Shown here: in pieces, positions 1 through 8,820 of the stretch | Layout: every line of letters begins with the position of its first letter | Numbering within the stretch: the stretch's first letter is position 1 | NCBI RefSeq assembly: GCF_001921745.1 | Contig: NZ_MRYA01000007.1 | Span: 1-64,000 of the forward strand | DNA length: 64,000 nt | Source of the DNA: Psychrobacter sp. Cmf 22.2 | GTDB taxonomy: Bacteria > Pseudomonadota > Gammaproteobacteria > Pseudomonadales > Moraxellaceae | Direction of reading: 5' to 3' | Notes under the pieces: generated by a model | Told to the model about the DNA's origin: nothing | Databases searched by the model: none | The model's input: the letters and a program-made list of their open reading frames with translations, nothing else | Translations under genes and position numbers: made by a program

Positions 1-580
1 GGATGGAAAATGACTTATCTAAATTGTTTTATGATATTCATCCAAAACATAACTCTTTTGTAGTGCAGTGACTATATAACAAGATATAATTTTGTATAAA
101 GCGAAGTATGGTGTGTGCTATAAATTAATTTAATCATAACGTAGCAATCTTTAAACAGATTCAGCTTGCGTTGTCTTTATTAGAGCGTTACTGTTGTTAT
201 ATAGCAATGCTACATAAGATAAGTACGCTGTATTCTTATTCGGTACTAGTATAATTTTCCTTACTTATTATTTGTTAGCAGATAAAGGCTGTAAAAACTT
301 CACTCTAGTTATAATATATTTTTTATTTTGAACCAATTATATATAGTTTGTATGCCGTTTTTAGTTTTTTAAATATATTCATATATAAGAATATATTTGT
401 CGAATAGTAATAGTTATTATCCATACATTTGATAGGAGTATGTTAACCAAATGAGCTTGTAATAATCGTCGAAATTTTAAATTCAGTGTCGAGTCTGTTC
501 GGCAATGAACCAATGATCCATGCTTTTGTAATATCAAAATAAACAATTGTAATAAACATCTAGCTAATGGAGAAATTGAG
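1..580. other. AT-rich region before the tyrosinase units
   Basis: No convincing gene is seen. A short plus-strand frame from base 3 to a TGA at 69-71 could be the last codons of a gene that begins before the window, but it is too short to judge. The rest is very AT-rich. The last 30 bases before the first small gene (about 551-580) resemble bases 4180-4212 before its paralogue, including a GGAGA ribosome-binding site. Confidence 0.5.
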
Positions 581-910
581 ATGACTAAAAAAGACAAACC
601 TACCCCAAACAAGAAGTATCCCGAATCCACAGAATATAAAGGGCGAAAAATTAAGTTTTTTGATCTATCAAAATCTGAGCTGCCAAACTCTGACTTGCAT
701 GGTAAGAAAGCTCTTGAAGTCGAGAAACGCGCTGACAAAGGTGAAAAGCACTCACGAAAATTGAAAGTTGAAATTGATGAAAAAGAATTTGAAGTCGTAG
801 AACTACAAGAAGGAGTATTTGAGTCAGGCTTATTGCCGTATTCTTCGTATGAATCACCAGTTGAGTTGGCGCAAGATGTGATTGATTATATATCGGAGTT
901 TAGAAAATAA
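581..910 (+). CDS. MelC1-like tyrosinase caddie (copper chaperone), copy 1
   Basis: A 109-residue charged protein directly before a tyrosinase gene. It follows the layout of the Streptomyces tyrosinase cofactor MelC1: a TEYKGRKI stretch near residues 17-24, a beta segment KVEIDEKEFEV, a loop with LPYSSYES, and a helical ELAQDVIDYI end. In MelC1 the matching loop carries a Tyr that enters the copper pocket and the protein helps load copper; that role is inferred here. Unlike MelC1 there is no signal peptide and no His-rich stretch, so a cytosolic caddie is likely. The start has a GGAGA site about 8 bases upstream. A paralogue lies at 4216-4485. It is probably co-transcribed with the next gene. 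Confidence 0.7.
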   Translation: MTKKDKPTPNKKYPESTEYKGRKIKFFDLSKSELPNSDLHGKKALEVEKRADKGEKHSRKLKVEIDEKEFEVVELQEGVFESGLLPYSSYESPVELAQDVIDYISEFRK

Positions 911-1018
911 CGCTTCTTAAATATACGGATTATTTAAATTCACCCTGCCTGGACCTTTGCTTCTAGTCACTAATGCCAAGCATTCGATTCCAAGCATGTT
1001 AAAAAGGAATTTTCGCTC

Positions 1019-3310
1019 ATGACTTGTAGAAAAAATGTGAATTCTCTGACGACAGAGGAAAAGGCAGCTTTTATTACCGCTATTAAATTGATGAAAGCTG
1101 AAGAATACGTATACGTCGACGATCCAAATGATCCAGCACACGTACGTGACAGATATCCTAATATAACCAATACTTATGATAAGTATGTACTTGACCATCA
1201 TATCGGTATGTATACGGGAGTGCCAGGGGGTTGGGGGAATGGGTTTTTGACACGCAATGCAGTGTACCGTGGCCCCGCGTTTTTGCCATGGCAACGTGAG
1301 TTTATACGCCGTTTTGAGCTGGACTTGGATAGATTGGTACCTGGTGTAACGTTGCCATACTGGGACTGGGCGTCAGATGCAGCGGACCCTATGAATGCCG
1401 CTGTCTGGGCCGATAACCTTATGGGTGGCAACGGATCTGGCGCGAGTAGAGTGGTTCGAAGTGGTCCATTTGCATATGATGATGCAGACCCAGATAACAG
1501 CTGGGTTATCATTAATTATCTTGGATTGCCTGATGGTGGATTGGTACGGAATTTTGGCTCTCGTCGGAACACTTCAGATTTGCCTACTCAAGCGGACATC
1601 GATGAAATCCAGCAGATCTCCACATATGATAGCAGTAATTTTGATAGGAATAGCGTCGGTTATCGCGGCGCGAACGAAGGACGCATAACTGTCAACGGCA
1701 AAACTCCTCCGCCTGGTAATACCCATACTCTTGTACATGAATGGATAGCCGGCTCTATGATGCTTGGCACATCGCCCAATGACCCGATATTCTTTTTGCA
1801 TCATTGTTTTGTAGACAAACTATGGGCTGATTGGCAAGCCCTGCATCCGGCGGTGCCTTATGCACCTGATGATACAGCAAGTAGTAATCTTGCAGGACAT
1901 CGCTTAAACGATGAGCTTATTGGTTTGGGTACGCTGATATCTGAGACGCTCGATCATCATGCTATGGGCTACTCATATGATACCGATACGCCGCCTACCG
2001 TGACGCCGATTAATACGGCACTAGTGTTTAATAACACACCTATAGGGGATACTGCGGTACAGGCTGCAACTTTTAATATCAGCACTCCAACCCCTGACAG
2101 TAGTTTTTGTAGGGATCTTACGTTTCTTATCACAGCTGGGCCAACAGGTCCAGGGTTCGGAACCCCTAATGGTGATAGGGTCGTCGTTAATAGAGATAGT
2201 ACGAATACAGCGCAGGTTTGGTTTTCGTACACAGCTACTGGTGCCAGTGATCCAGTGATGGGAGATGCAGAAATTACCTGTGTGCAAACCGGGCAGACGT
2301 GGCACATTAGTCTGTCGGCCAATACTATAGCTGTCAACACCATCAGGAAAAATGTGAATGCCCTGACGACAGAGGAAAAAGCAGATCTTATTGCCGCAAT
2401 CAAGCTTATGAAGGCAGAAGAGTACGTGTACGTTGACAATCCAAACGATCCAGCACACGTACGCGCCAGATATCCTAATATAACCAATACTTATGACAAG
2501 TATGTACTTGATCATCATATCGCTATGTATACAGGAACCCCAGGAGGTTGGGGAAACAACTTCATGAATCGCAACACGGCACACCGTGGTCCATCATTCT
2601 TGCCATGGCATCGTGCTTTTCTACGCCGATTTGAGCTGGACTTGGCCAGATTGGTACCTGGGATAACTTTGCCGTATTGGGATTGGGCATCAGATGCAGC
2701 TGATCCTCTGAATGCCACTGTTTGGGCCAATGATCTTATGGGTGGCAATGGAACCGGTGCAGATAACTTCGTTCAAAGTGGCCCATTTGCTTATGATGCC
2801 GCAGACCCAGATAACAGCTGGATTATCATTAATTATTTTGGACTGCCTGACAGCGGATTGGTTCGAGATTTTGGTAGTAGTACGCCCAATTTACCTACTC
2901 AAGCGGACATTGATGAGGTTCAGCAGATCTCCACTTATGATAGCGCTGCTTTTAATCAGGCCAGTGTGGGCTATCGCGGTGCGAACGAAGGGCGTTTGCC
3001 TGTCAACGGCAAAACACCTCCGCCCTCCAATATGCATAACCTCGTACACGAATGGATAGCTGGCTCTATGATGCCTGGCACATCACCTAATGATCCAATC
3101 TTTTTTCTGCATCACTGCTTTGTCGACAAACTGTGGGCTGATTGGCAAGCGTTGCATCCAACAGTGCCTTATGCACCCGATGATACGGCGAGCAATGATC
3201 TCGATAGACACCGCCCAAGCGATGAACTTTATGGTTTAGGTACGCTAGTATCTGAGACGCTAGATCACCAAGCTATGGGATATTCGTATGATACGGATAG
3301 TCTGCCATAG
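1019..3310 (+). CDS. Double-domain tyrosinase with degenerate first CuA site
   Basis: A 763-residue protein with two tyrosinase copper domains (about 1-320 and 440-763) joined by a roughly 110-residue beta-rich linker. Tyrosinases are type-3 copper enzymes that oxidise phenols to quinones. Domain 2 has the full CuA set (H499, H522 and H531 in HRGPSFLPWHR) and a CuB site (HNLVH and the HH of FFLHHCFVDKLW). Domain 1 keeps H60 and CuB (H236, H240, H261/262), but the two other CuA histidines are Tyr83 and Gln92 (YRGPAFLPWQR), so it probably cannot bind CuA normally. No signal peptide. The ATG follows AAAAAGGA. The protein ends abruptly after domain 2 where the linker should restart; the DNA beyond is a decayed linker, so the gene looks truncated by frameshift. 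Confidence 0.88.
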   Translation: MTCRKNVNSLTTEEKAAFITAIKLMKAEEYVYVDDPNDPAHVRDRYPNITNTYDKYVLDHHIGMYTGVPGGWGNGFLTRNAVYRGPAFLPWQREFIRRFELDLDRLVPGVTLPYWDWASDAADPMNAAVWADNLMGGNGSGASRVVRSGPFAYDDADPDNSWVIINYLGLPDGGLVRNFGSRRNTSDLPTQADIDEIQQISTYDSSNFDRNSVGYRGANEGRITVNGKTPPPGNTHTLVHEWIAGSMMLGTSPNDPIFFLHHCFVDKLWADWQALHPAVPYAPDDTASSNLAGHRLNDELIGLGTLISETLDHHAMGYSYDTDTPPTVTPINTALVFNNTPIGDTAVQAATFNISTPTPDSSFCRDLTFLITAGPTGPGFGTPNGDRVVVNRDSTNTAQVWFSYTATGASDPVMGDAEITCVQTGQTWHISLSANTIAVNTIRKNVNALTTEEKADLIAAIKLMKAEEYVYVDNPNDPAHVRARYPNITNTYDKYVLDHHIAMYTGTPGGWGNNFMNRNTAHRGPSFLPWHRAFLRRFELDLARLVPGITLPYWDWASDAADPLNATVWANDLMGGNGTGADNFVQSGPFAYDAADPDNSWIIINYFGLPDSGLVRDFGSSTPNLPTQADIDEVQQISTYDSAAFNQASVGYRGANEGRLPVNGKTPPPSNMHNLVHEWIAGSMMPGTSPNDPIFFLHHCFVDKLWADWQALHPTVPYAPDDTASNDLDRHRPSDELYGLGTLVSETLDHQAMGYSYDTDSLP

Positions 3311-3400
3311 TGAAAGCGGTCGATATAGCGTCAGCGTTTAACGACACGGCTGTAAGCAGTACAGCCCTGTAAGCTAAAATTTTTAATATCCGTGCATTTA
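3301..3400 (+). pseudogene. Decayed linker-domain remnant behind the truncated tyrosinase
   Basis: Bases about 3301-3400 align by eye with the linker-coding DNA of the neighbouring gene near 5607-5695 and with the internal linker near 1990-2085 (shared runs such as ATAGTGA, GTTTAA, AGTACAGC). The CCTATAGTG of the intact copy appears here as CCATAGTG, a one-base loss that creates the TAG stop. Further stops follow. The ancestral protein therefore probably continued into a second linker and perhaps a further domain. Confidence 0.7.
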
Positions 3401-3433
3401 GTTATGAAGGTGATAGCGTCATGATTGATACAC

Positions 3434-3475
3434 AAAAAGCCAAAGGGATGATATGTATCGTCCCTTTGGCTTTTT
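3434..3475 (+). terminator. Rho-independent terminator after tyrosinase 1
   Basis: A 15-base stem AAAAAGCCAAAGGGA pairs with TCCCTTTGGCTTTTT around a 12-base loop and ends in a T run. A related hairpin ends the second tyrosinase unit at about 7581. Confidence 0.85.
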
Positions 3476-4215
3476 AATGCTTAGCTTTTATAGCTTAATA
3501 TTAAGGGTTAGATGATTCCTACTTTTTAGTCAGTTTATTTTTCATTGTAAACCTTTTTTTATCTAGCATAGTGCCAATTAGTGTAATGGCAATAAGCAAG
3601 TAACTAATCAATCTATCGACATATAATGCATCACGTATGGATGTAGCCTTAGCTCACTCAAATTACCATATTTCTATTTGAGAAACATTAATCTACTTTC
3701 AGATTGTCACTTTATGTTTATAAGCACTTCTAAAAATAACATTTAAAGAGGATTATAAAAAATCCTAGTAAAGAAAATTTAGTTATTAAGTATATTTGTA
3801 ATTATGAATATACATAATAACTAATTTGGGTTTAGTTTAACTAACAATAATTCCTAACATATTAATGCAACCTTATAACTATCCGAAGGCTGGGAATTAA
3901 GTGTTTGACCCTCTTTTTCTGCTGCAAATTTTAAAAAATCAAATCAAATAGGAAGGGATTTTATCGTCAGAATGCTAATCAAAATCTCTGTAGATAGAAT
4001 CTCATGGGTTTGACAACTTGAATTAGACTGTGTATAGGTAAAAGTGATAAACCATTGATGTAATGGATAATTTCCAAGCATTAGTACATTTATTTTATGT
4101 GTTTGGTAATCATTCCTACATCTGCTCGTGCTGCTGACTTTCAGTTGTGATGTCTGCCGCAATGCAAGGCTAAACCAAACAATCTACTAAGTATCTGGCT
4201 CATGGAGACATCAAG
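3476..4215. other. AT-rich intergenic region between the tyrosinase units
   Basis: About 740 bases between the first unit's terminator and the second caddie gene. It is strongly AT-rich with no open frame that has a good start, composition or recognisable protein. It probably carries the promoter of the second unit. The last bases (ATCTGGCTCATGGAGA, about 4193-4208) match the leader of the first caddie gene. Confidence 0.5.
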
Positions 4216-4485
4216 ATGATTGAAAATAACAAACATACTCCAGACGAGAAGTATCCCAAATCCATAGAGTATAAAGGACGAAAAATTACCTTTTCTAAAC
4301 TGCCAATTTCTGATAAAAGCCAAGAGATTTTACAGGTATTAAAGGTTGAAGTAGATAACAAAGCGTTTAGAGTCTTAGAGTTCCGTGATGGAGCATTTGA
4401 GTCCGGTTTATTACCATATTCTTCATACTCATCGCTGGTTGAGTTGGTACAAGACGTGATTGATAACACACCGGATTTCAGATAA
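4216..4485 (+). CDS. MelC1-like tyrosinase caddie, copy 2
   Basis: An 89-residue paralogue of the protein at 581-910, shorter mainly because the charged middle insert is missing. It keeps IEYKGRKITF, KVEVDNKAFRVLEF, the loop GLLPYSSYSS and the helical ELVQDVIDN end, all in MelC1 order. It has no signal peptide and no His-rich stretch. It sits 125 bases before the tyrosinase-vWA gene, with a GGAGACATCAAG leader giving the ribosome-binding site. Role by family: copper loading and shielding of the partner tyrosinase until activation (inferred). Confidence 0.7.
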   Translation: MIENNKHTPDEKYPKSIEYKGRKITFSKLPISDKSQEILQVLKVEVDNKAFRVLEFRDGAFESGLLPYSSYSSLVELVQDVIDNTPDFR

Positions 4486-4552
4486 CAAGCAATCTTATAT
4501 ACACGGTTTATTCTAATTCACAATGCCTGGACCTTTGCTCCTAGTAATTCAT

Positions 4553-4592
4553 TTCAAGCATCTAATTCCAAGCATCTAATTCCAAGCATCTA
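4553..4592 (+). repeat. Short tandem repeat in the tyrosinase-vWA leader
   Basis: The unit TCTAATTCCAAGCA is repeated, with a partial first copy, just before the AAAGGA ribosome-binding site. The leader of the first tyrosinase (about 970-1000) has only one similar, diverged unit, so the array expanded after duplication. Confidence 0.75.
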
Positions 4593-4610
4593 ATAAAGGA
4601 ATTGTCACTC

Positions 4611-7550
4611 ATGACTTGTAGAAAAAACGTGAATTCTCTGACGACAGAGGAAAAGGCTGCTTTCATTAATGCTATTAAACTTATGAAAGCCGAAGAGTAC
4701 GTGTACGTCGACGATCCAAACGATCCAGAACACGTACGTACCAGATATTCTAACATCACCAACACCTATGATAAGTATGTACTTGACCACTATGTCGTCG
4801 CGCGAACAGGAACACCAGGAGGTTGGGGGGTAAATGATGGGGTACGAAATGGAGCGCATCGCGGTCCAGCATTTTTGCCGTGGCACCGTGCGTTTATACG
4901 CCAGTTTGAGCTAGACTTGGACAGATTAGTACCTGGAGTAACATTGCCGTATTGGGACTGGGCGTCAGACGCGGCAGATCCTATGAATGCGGCCGTCTGG
5001 GCCAATGATCTTATGGGCGGCAATGGGTCTGGTACGGGTAACTTTGTTCAAAGCGGTCCGTTTGCTTATGATGCTTCAGACATAAATAACAGTTGGAATA
5101 TCATTGATATATTCGGAAATAATACCGACTCATCGGGTATGCATTTTGGGTTAGTACGAAATTTTGGCTCTCGTCCTAACACTCCGGACTTGCCCACTCA
5201 AGCTGACATTGATGAAATTCAGCAGATCTCCATTTATGACAGCGGTAATTTCGATGCAACGAGCACAGAGGGTTATCGTAGCGCGAATGAAGGACGCATA
5301 CCTGTCAATGGCAAAACACCTCCGCCCGGAAATACCCATAACCTCGTCCATGAATGGATAACTGGCTCTATGCTGCCTCCCACCTCACCCAATGACCCGG
5401 TCTTCTTTCTACATCATTGCTTTGTGGATAAACTGTGGGCTGATTGGCAAGCGCTGCATCCAACAGTGCCTTATGTACCTGGAGACACAGCAAGCGATGA
5501 TCTCGAGGGTCACCGCTTGAGCGACACACTCTTTGGCTTGGGTACGCTGGTATCTGAGACGTTGGATCACCACGCTATGGGATACTCATATGATACAGAT
5601 ACGCCGCCTATAGTGACACCGACTAACACGACGTTAGTGTTTAATGCCACACCTGTAGGTAGTACAGCGGTGCGGGCTGCAACTTTTGACATAAGTCCTC
5701 CCAGTCCTGACAACAGTTTCTGTAGAGAGCTAATCTTTACTATCACGTCCGGCCCAACGGGTACAGGGTTTGGAACGCCTGACGGTGATAGGGTCGTCGT
5801 TAATAGAGACAATACCAATGTAGCGCAGGTTTGGTTTTCGTACACGGCTACCAGTGTTGGTAGCTCAGGTCCAGAAACCGCGGAAGTTAGCTGTGTGCAA
5901 ACTGGGCAGACATGGCTCATCAGTTTATCTGCCACGACTATCCCCAAACCAACGGTCGCTACCGTTTTGGTGTTGGATAAATCTGGTAGTATGGCTTGGG
6001 ACGCAGGCGATGGTCGGTTACGTATTGAAGTGCTTAAAGACAGCGCACCTGTATTCGTCGATCTATTAGGCGACGAGGACGGCATTGGTGTGGTGTATTT
6101 CGACAATGATGCGACTCTAGGGACTCCGATTGCGGTTGCGGGCGCAGTAGGGACTGGCTCTGGGCGTATAGCTGCGAATGAAGCCATCACGGATCAACCA
6201 TCACCTGGCGGTTCGACGTCTATTGGTAGTGGAATTGAGTTGGCCAGTAGCCAGTTGGATGATTTGACACCTGGCAGCTATACTCATACCGCCATAGTGG
6301 TGCTAACAGATGGTCGCGAAAACCGATCGCCTTACATTGACGAATTGGATATTGGCATCATTAATGACAGTGTCTTTGGCATTGGCTTAGGAACGGCACT
6401 ACAAATTGAGCCTGCTGCTTTGATTGCACTAACTGGTAGTGCGGACGGTTACGTTTTGATGACTGGCACGTTGGACTCCAATGATTACTTTACGCTTCAA
6501 AAGTATTTCTTGCAGATACTGTCAGGGGTTAAAAATACAGAGGTAGTGATGGATCCCGAGGGTTGGATTCAACCTGACCGCGAGATACGCATACCATTTG
6601 ATCTTAACGAAGCAGATATCACAGTGGATGCAATCTTGTTGACGGGAGACGTTCTACCAGAAGTTTTTGACTATGTGCTTGAAACTCCGAGTGGCAAAAT
6701 TATCGACCCAAGCATTGCCAAAGCTTCTGTTGAGTTAGCGTTTTCAGCAAGTGAACTTGTGCAGTTTTATCGCATGACTTTGCCGACCGCTGTTGCAGGT
6801 TTCGAAGAACGTGAAGGTCAATGGCATGCAGTCCTTAATCTGAATGAAAAAGTATTCGCTAAATATTTAGCCAGCCTTGAAAACGACCGTGAAAAATTTG
6901 ATGAGGTCAAAACACACGGGCTACGCTATTCTTTTAATGTGCATTCTAGTTCTGATCTACGCCTTAGAGCGCAGCTTGAGCAGGCTACCCGAGAACCAGG
7001 CGGCATGATAACTCTATCAGCTCAATTGACTCAGTACGAACGCCCACTGGATAATGGTGCGTCTATCCAAGCTGAGTTGGAGAGACCTAACGGCACTAAA
7101 ATCAACCTAACCCTATCGGAGGTTGAGCCTGGTGTTTTCAATGTCGCATTCAATGCAGGGTCAGCCGGTGTCTATAAGGTGCGGGTTTTGGCGAAAGGTC
7201 AATCAATACAAAACAACCCCTTTACAAGGGAGCAGCTCTTAAGCGCTTCTGTCTGGATAGGCGGTGATGATCCATTCCCAAGCAGTAACACGGATGGATA
7301 TGATCAAAAACTCTGCCATCTGCTTATGTGTTTGCTAGAGAAAGATAGTATTCGCAGCTTTCTCAAACGACAAAAGATTGATGCCGAAGAGGTGAGCGAA
7401 TGCCTTAAAAAAGTTTGTGCAGATAACCGTCTATCAAAGTTACGACCAGAGGTTACTAACAATAAAGAATTGACCGATGCCTTGGTCGCGTTTGTTAAAA
7501 ACCCAAACCTCATAGTAAAGTGGCTTAGAAATATAAAAAATAAGCCGTAA
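4611..7550 (+). CDS. Tyrosinase-von Willebrand A domain fusion protein
   Basis: About 979 residues from the ATG at 4611, which follows AAAGGA and matches the start (MTCRKN) of the other tyrosinase; a TTG nine bases upstream is less likely. Residues 1-320 form a tyrosinase domain with intact CuA (H60, H83, H92 in HRGPAFLPWHR) and CuB (HNLVH, FFLHHCFVDKLW). Residues about 330-440 match the linker of the paralogue. From about 448 a vWA domain begins: MIDAS D456-x-S-x-S (DKSGSM), a GGSTSIGSG segment and LTDGREN. Then follow beta-rich segments and a charged helical tail. vWA domains usually bind proteins or matrix through a metal ion. No signal peptide is visible, so location is unclear. A tyrosinase fused to vWA is unusual to my knowledge. 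Confidence 0.87.
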   Translation: MTCRKNVNSLTTEEKAAFINAIKLMKAEEYVYVDDPNDPEHVRTRYSNITNTYDKYVLDHYVVARTGTPGGWGVNDGVRNGAHRGPAFLPWHRAFIRQFELDLDRLVPGVTLPYWDWASDAADPMNAAVWANDLMGGNGSGTGNFVQSGPFAYDASDINNSWNIIDIFGNNTDSSGMHFGLVRNFGSRPNTPDLPTQADIDEIQQISIYDSGNFDATSTEGYRSANEGRIPVNGKTPPPGNTHNLVHEWITGSMLPPTSPNDPVFFLHHCFVDKLWADWQALHPTVPYVPGDTASDDLEGHRLSDTLFGLGTLVSETLDHHAMGYSYDTDTPPIVTPTNTTLVFNATPVGSTAVRAATFDISPPSPDNSFCRELIFTITSGPTGTGFGTPDGDRVVVNRDNTNVAQVWFSYTATSVGSSGPETAEVSCVQTGQTWLISLSATTIPKPTVATVLVLDKSGSMAWDAGDGRLRIEVLKDSAPVFVDLLGDEDGIGVVYFDNDATLGTPIAVAGAVGTGSGRIAANEAITDQPSPGGSTSIGSGIELASSQLDDLTPGSYTHTAIVVLTDGRENRSPYIDELDIGIINDSVFGIGLGTALQIEPAALIALTGSADGYVLMTGTLDSNDYFTLQKYFLQILSGVKNTEVVMDPEGWIQPDREIRIPFDLNEADITVDAILLTGDVLPEVFDYVLETPSGKIIDPSIAKASVELAFSASELVQFYRMTLPTAVAGFEEREGQWHAVLNLNEKVFAKYLASLENDREKFDEVKTHGLRYSFNVHSSSDLRLRAQLEQATREPGGMITLSAQLTQYERPLDNGASIQAELERPNGTKINLTLSEVEPGVFNVAFNAGSAGVYKVRVLAKGQSIQNNPFTREQLLSASVWIGGDDPFPSSNTDGYDQKLCHLLMCLLEKDSIRSFLKRQKIDAEEVSECLKKVCADNRLSKLRPEVTNNKELTDALVAFVKNPNLIVKWLRNIKNKP

Positions 7551-7580
7551 GCTTGTGGACGTATAGCAAGATGAACGTAC

Positions 7581-7621
7581 AAAAAGCCAAAGGGACGATA
7601 AACTTCGTGCCTTTGGCTTTG
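7581..7621 (+). terminator. Probable terminator after the tyrosinase-vWA gene
   Basis: AAAGCCAAAGG pairs with CCTTTGGCTTT around a 16-base loop. The stem is nearly the one at 3434-3475 but lacks a clean T run, so termination may be weaker. Confidence 0.65.
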
Positions 7622-7930
7622 CATTTAACGTATAAATGCTCTTTAGAAATTTCTATTTCAGAAGCTTCTATAGCTTTATTTAAAAAAGTGTCTAGATTTA
7701 GACAACTATCTGGTACCACTACTTTAGTAAATATTCAAGTACCCTGGCTTTCTTCTTATATTTAAAACATTCAAACCTTCTTTAATAACAAATCCCTACA
7801 AATAACAATGGTTTATTACCAACATGGAATAACTACTATGAAATAACTGTGTTATATTCTAATAAAAGAATACGACTGTGCACTCATTGGTCATTAATAA
7901 TTACTCCTCAATAATACAAGGAAGTTTTTT
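7622..7930. other. Intergenic region upstream of phaB
   Basis: About 300 AT-rich bases between the tyrosinase terminator and the PHA genes. No gene is supported. It presumably carries the phaB promoter; no confident -35/-10 pair was assigned. The phaB ribosome-binding site is AAGGAAG near 7919-7925. Confidence 0.5.
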
Positions 7931-8692
7931 ATGTCAAAGTCAGATGTTTCGGACAAGAAAGTTGCTTTAGTAACAGGGGCGCTTGGTGGAATCGGTACGG
8001 CTATTTGTGAGAAATTAGTGACTAGTGGCTATCATGTTATTGCGACCTTGAGTCAAGAAGATCCTGAGCGTACAAAAAAGTGGTGTGAAGATAATGGGTT
8101 TGATTCAAATAACTTTGAGTTTTTGGCTGTTGATTTGAGTAATCATGAAACCGCGATGGCGGCGATTCAACAGACAATCGATAAGTACGATAGCATTTAT
8201 GCTTTGATAAATGGAGCAGGTATCACTCGTGATAGTAGTTTCAAAAAAATGAGCTTTGCGCAGTGGCAGCAAGTAATAGAGACTAACTTGACGTCTCTTT
8301 ATACTATTGTCCATCCAGTTTTCGTCAAAATGCTAGAACAAAAAACCGGCCGCATCGTCAATATCAGCTCGATAAATGGCTTACGTGGTCAGTATGGGCA
8401 GACGAACTATTCAGCTGCCAAAGCAGGCATTATTGGATTTACTAAGGCGCTAGCATATGAGGGGGCTTCTTCATCAGTGACAGCCAACGTTGTCGCTCCT
8501 GGTTATACATATACACCTATGGTAGAAAGCGTGCCTGAGCATATTATGGATAAAATTAAAGAAACCATCCCAATGAGTCGTTTGGCTAGTGCAAAAGAAA
8601 TCGCAGCTGCTTGTATGTATCTTATCAGTGAGGATGCCATATTTGTCACAGGTGAAACCATATCAGTAAATGGTGGTCAATATATGTCTTAG
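7931..8692 (+). CDS. phaB: Acetoacetyl-CoA reductase (SDR family)
   Basis: A 253-residue short-chain dehydrogenase/reductase that by context reduces acetoacetyl-CoA to (R)-3-hydroxybutyryl-CoA, the monomer step for polyhydroxybutyrate. The cofactor motif TGALGGIG is at 15-22, NGAG at 94-97, and the catalytic set is S147, Y160 and K164 (YSAAK). The end, TGETISVNGGQYMS, is close to the usual PhaB C-terminus. Length fits the family. A phasin and PHA synthase follow on the same strand, supporting PhaB over the related fatty-acid enzyme FabG. No thiolase (phaA) is present here, so that step must be encoded elsewhere. Confidence 0.88.
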   Translation: MSKSDVSDKKVALVTGALGGIGTAICEKLVTSGYHVIATLSQEDPERTKKWCEDNGFDSNNFEFLAVDLSNHETAMAAIQQTIDKYDSIYALINGAGITRDSSFKKMSFAQWQQVIETNLTSLYTIVHPVFVKMLEQKTGRIVNISSINGLRGQYGQTNYSAAKAGIIGFTKALAYEGASSSVTANVVAPGYTYTPMVESVPEHIMDKIKETIPMSRLASAKEIAAACMYLISEDAIFVTGETISVNGGQYMS

Positions 8693-8820
8693 TTCTATTG
8701 TTAAATAAGCCGTGTTTGTTACATTACTCAATAAAGCGACAAACTTAATAACATTATAATGTTTTCTTAACGTTTAATACTTATGACCCACTCTCAACCG
8801 TCAATATACGGAGCAACAAC

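Noticed and set aside
379..738. Minus-strand open frame across the first caddie gene
   Set aside because: Antisense to a gene with a clear paralogue and ribosome-binding site; its protein has no recognisable features.
1969..2584. Long minus-strand frames opposite the tyrosinase linker
   Set aside because: Mirror frames of the repeated tyrosinase genes; equivalents recur opposite the paralogue at 5567-6190 only because the sense genes are similar.
3944..4162. Minus-strand frame in the gap before the second caddie
   Set aside because: AT-rich, no ribosome-binding site, no recognisable protein.
7553..7765. Short plus-strand frame after the tyrosinase-vWA gene
   Set aside because: It reads through the terminator hairpin and has no ribosome-binding site or recognisable product.
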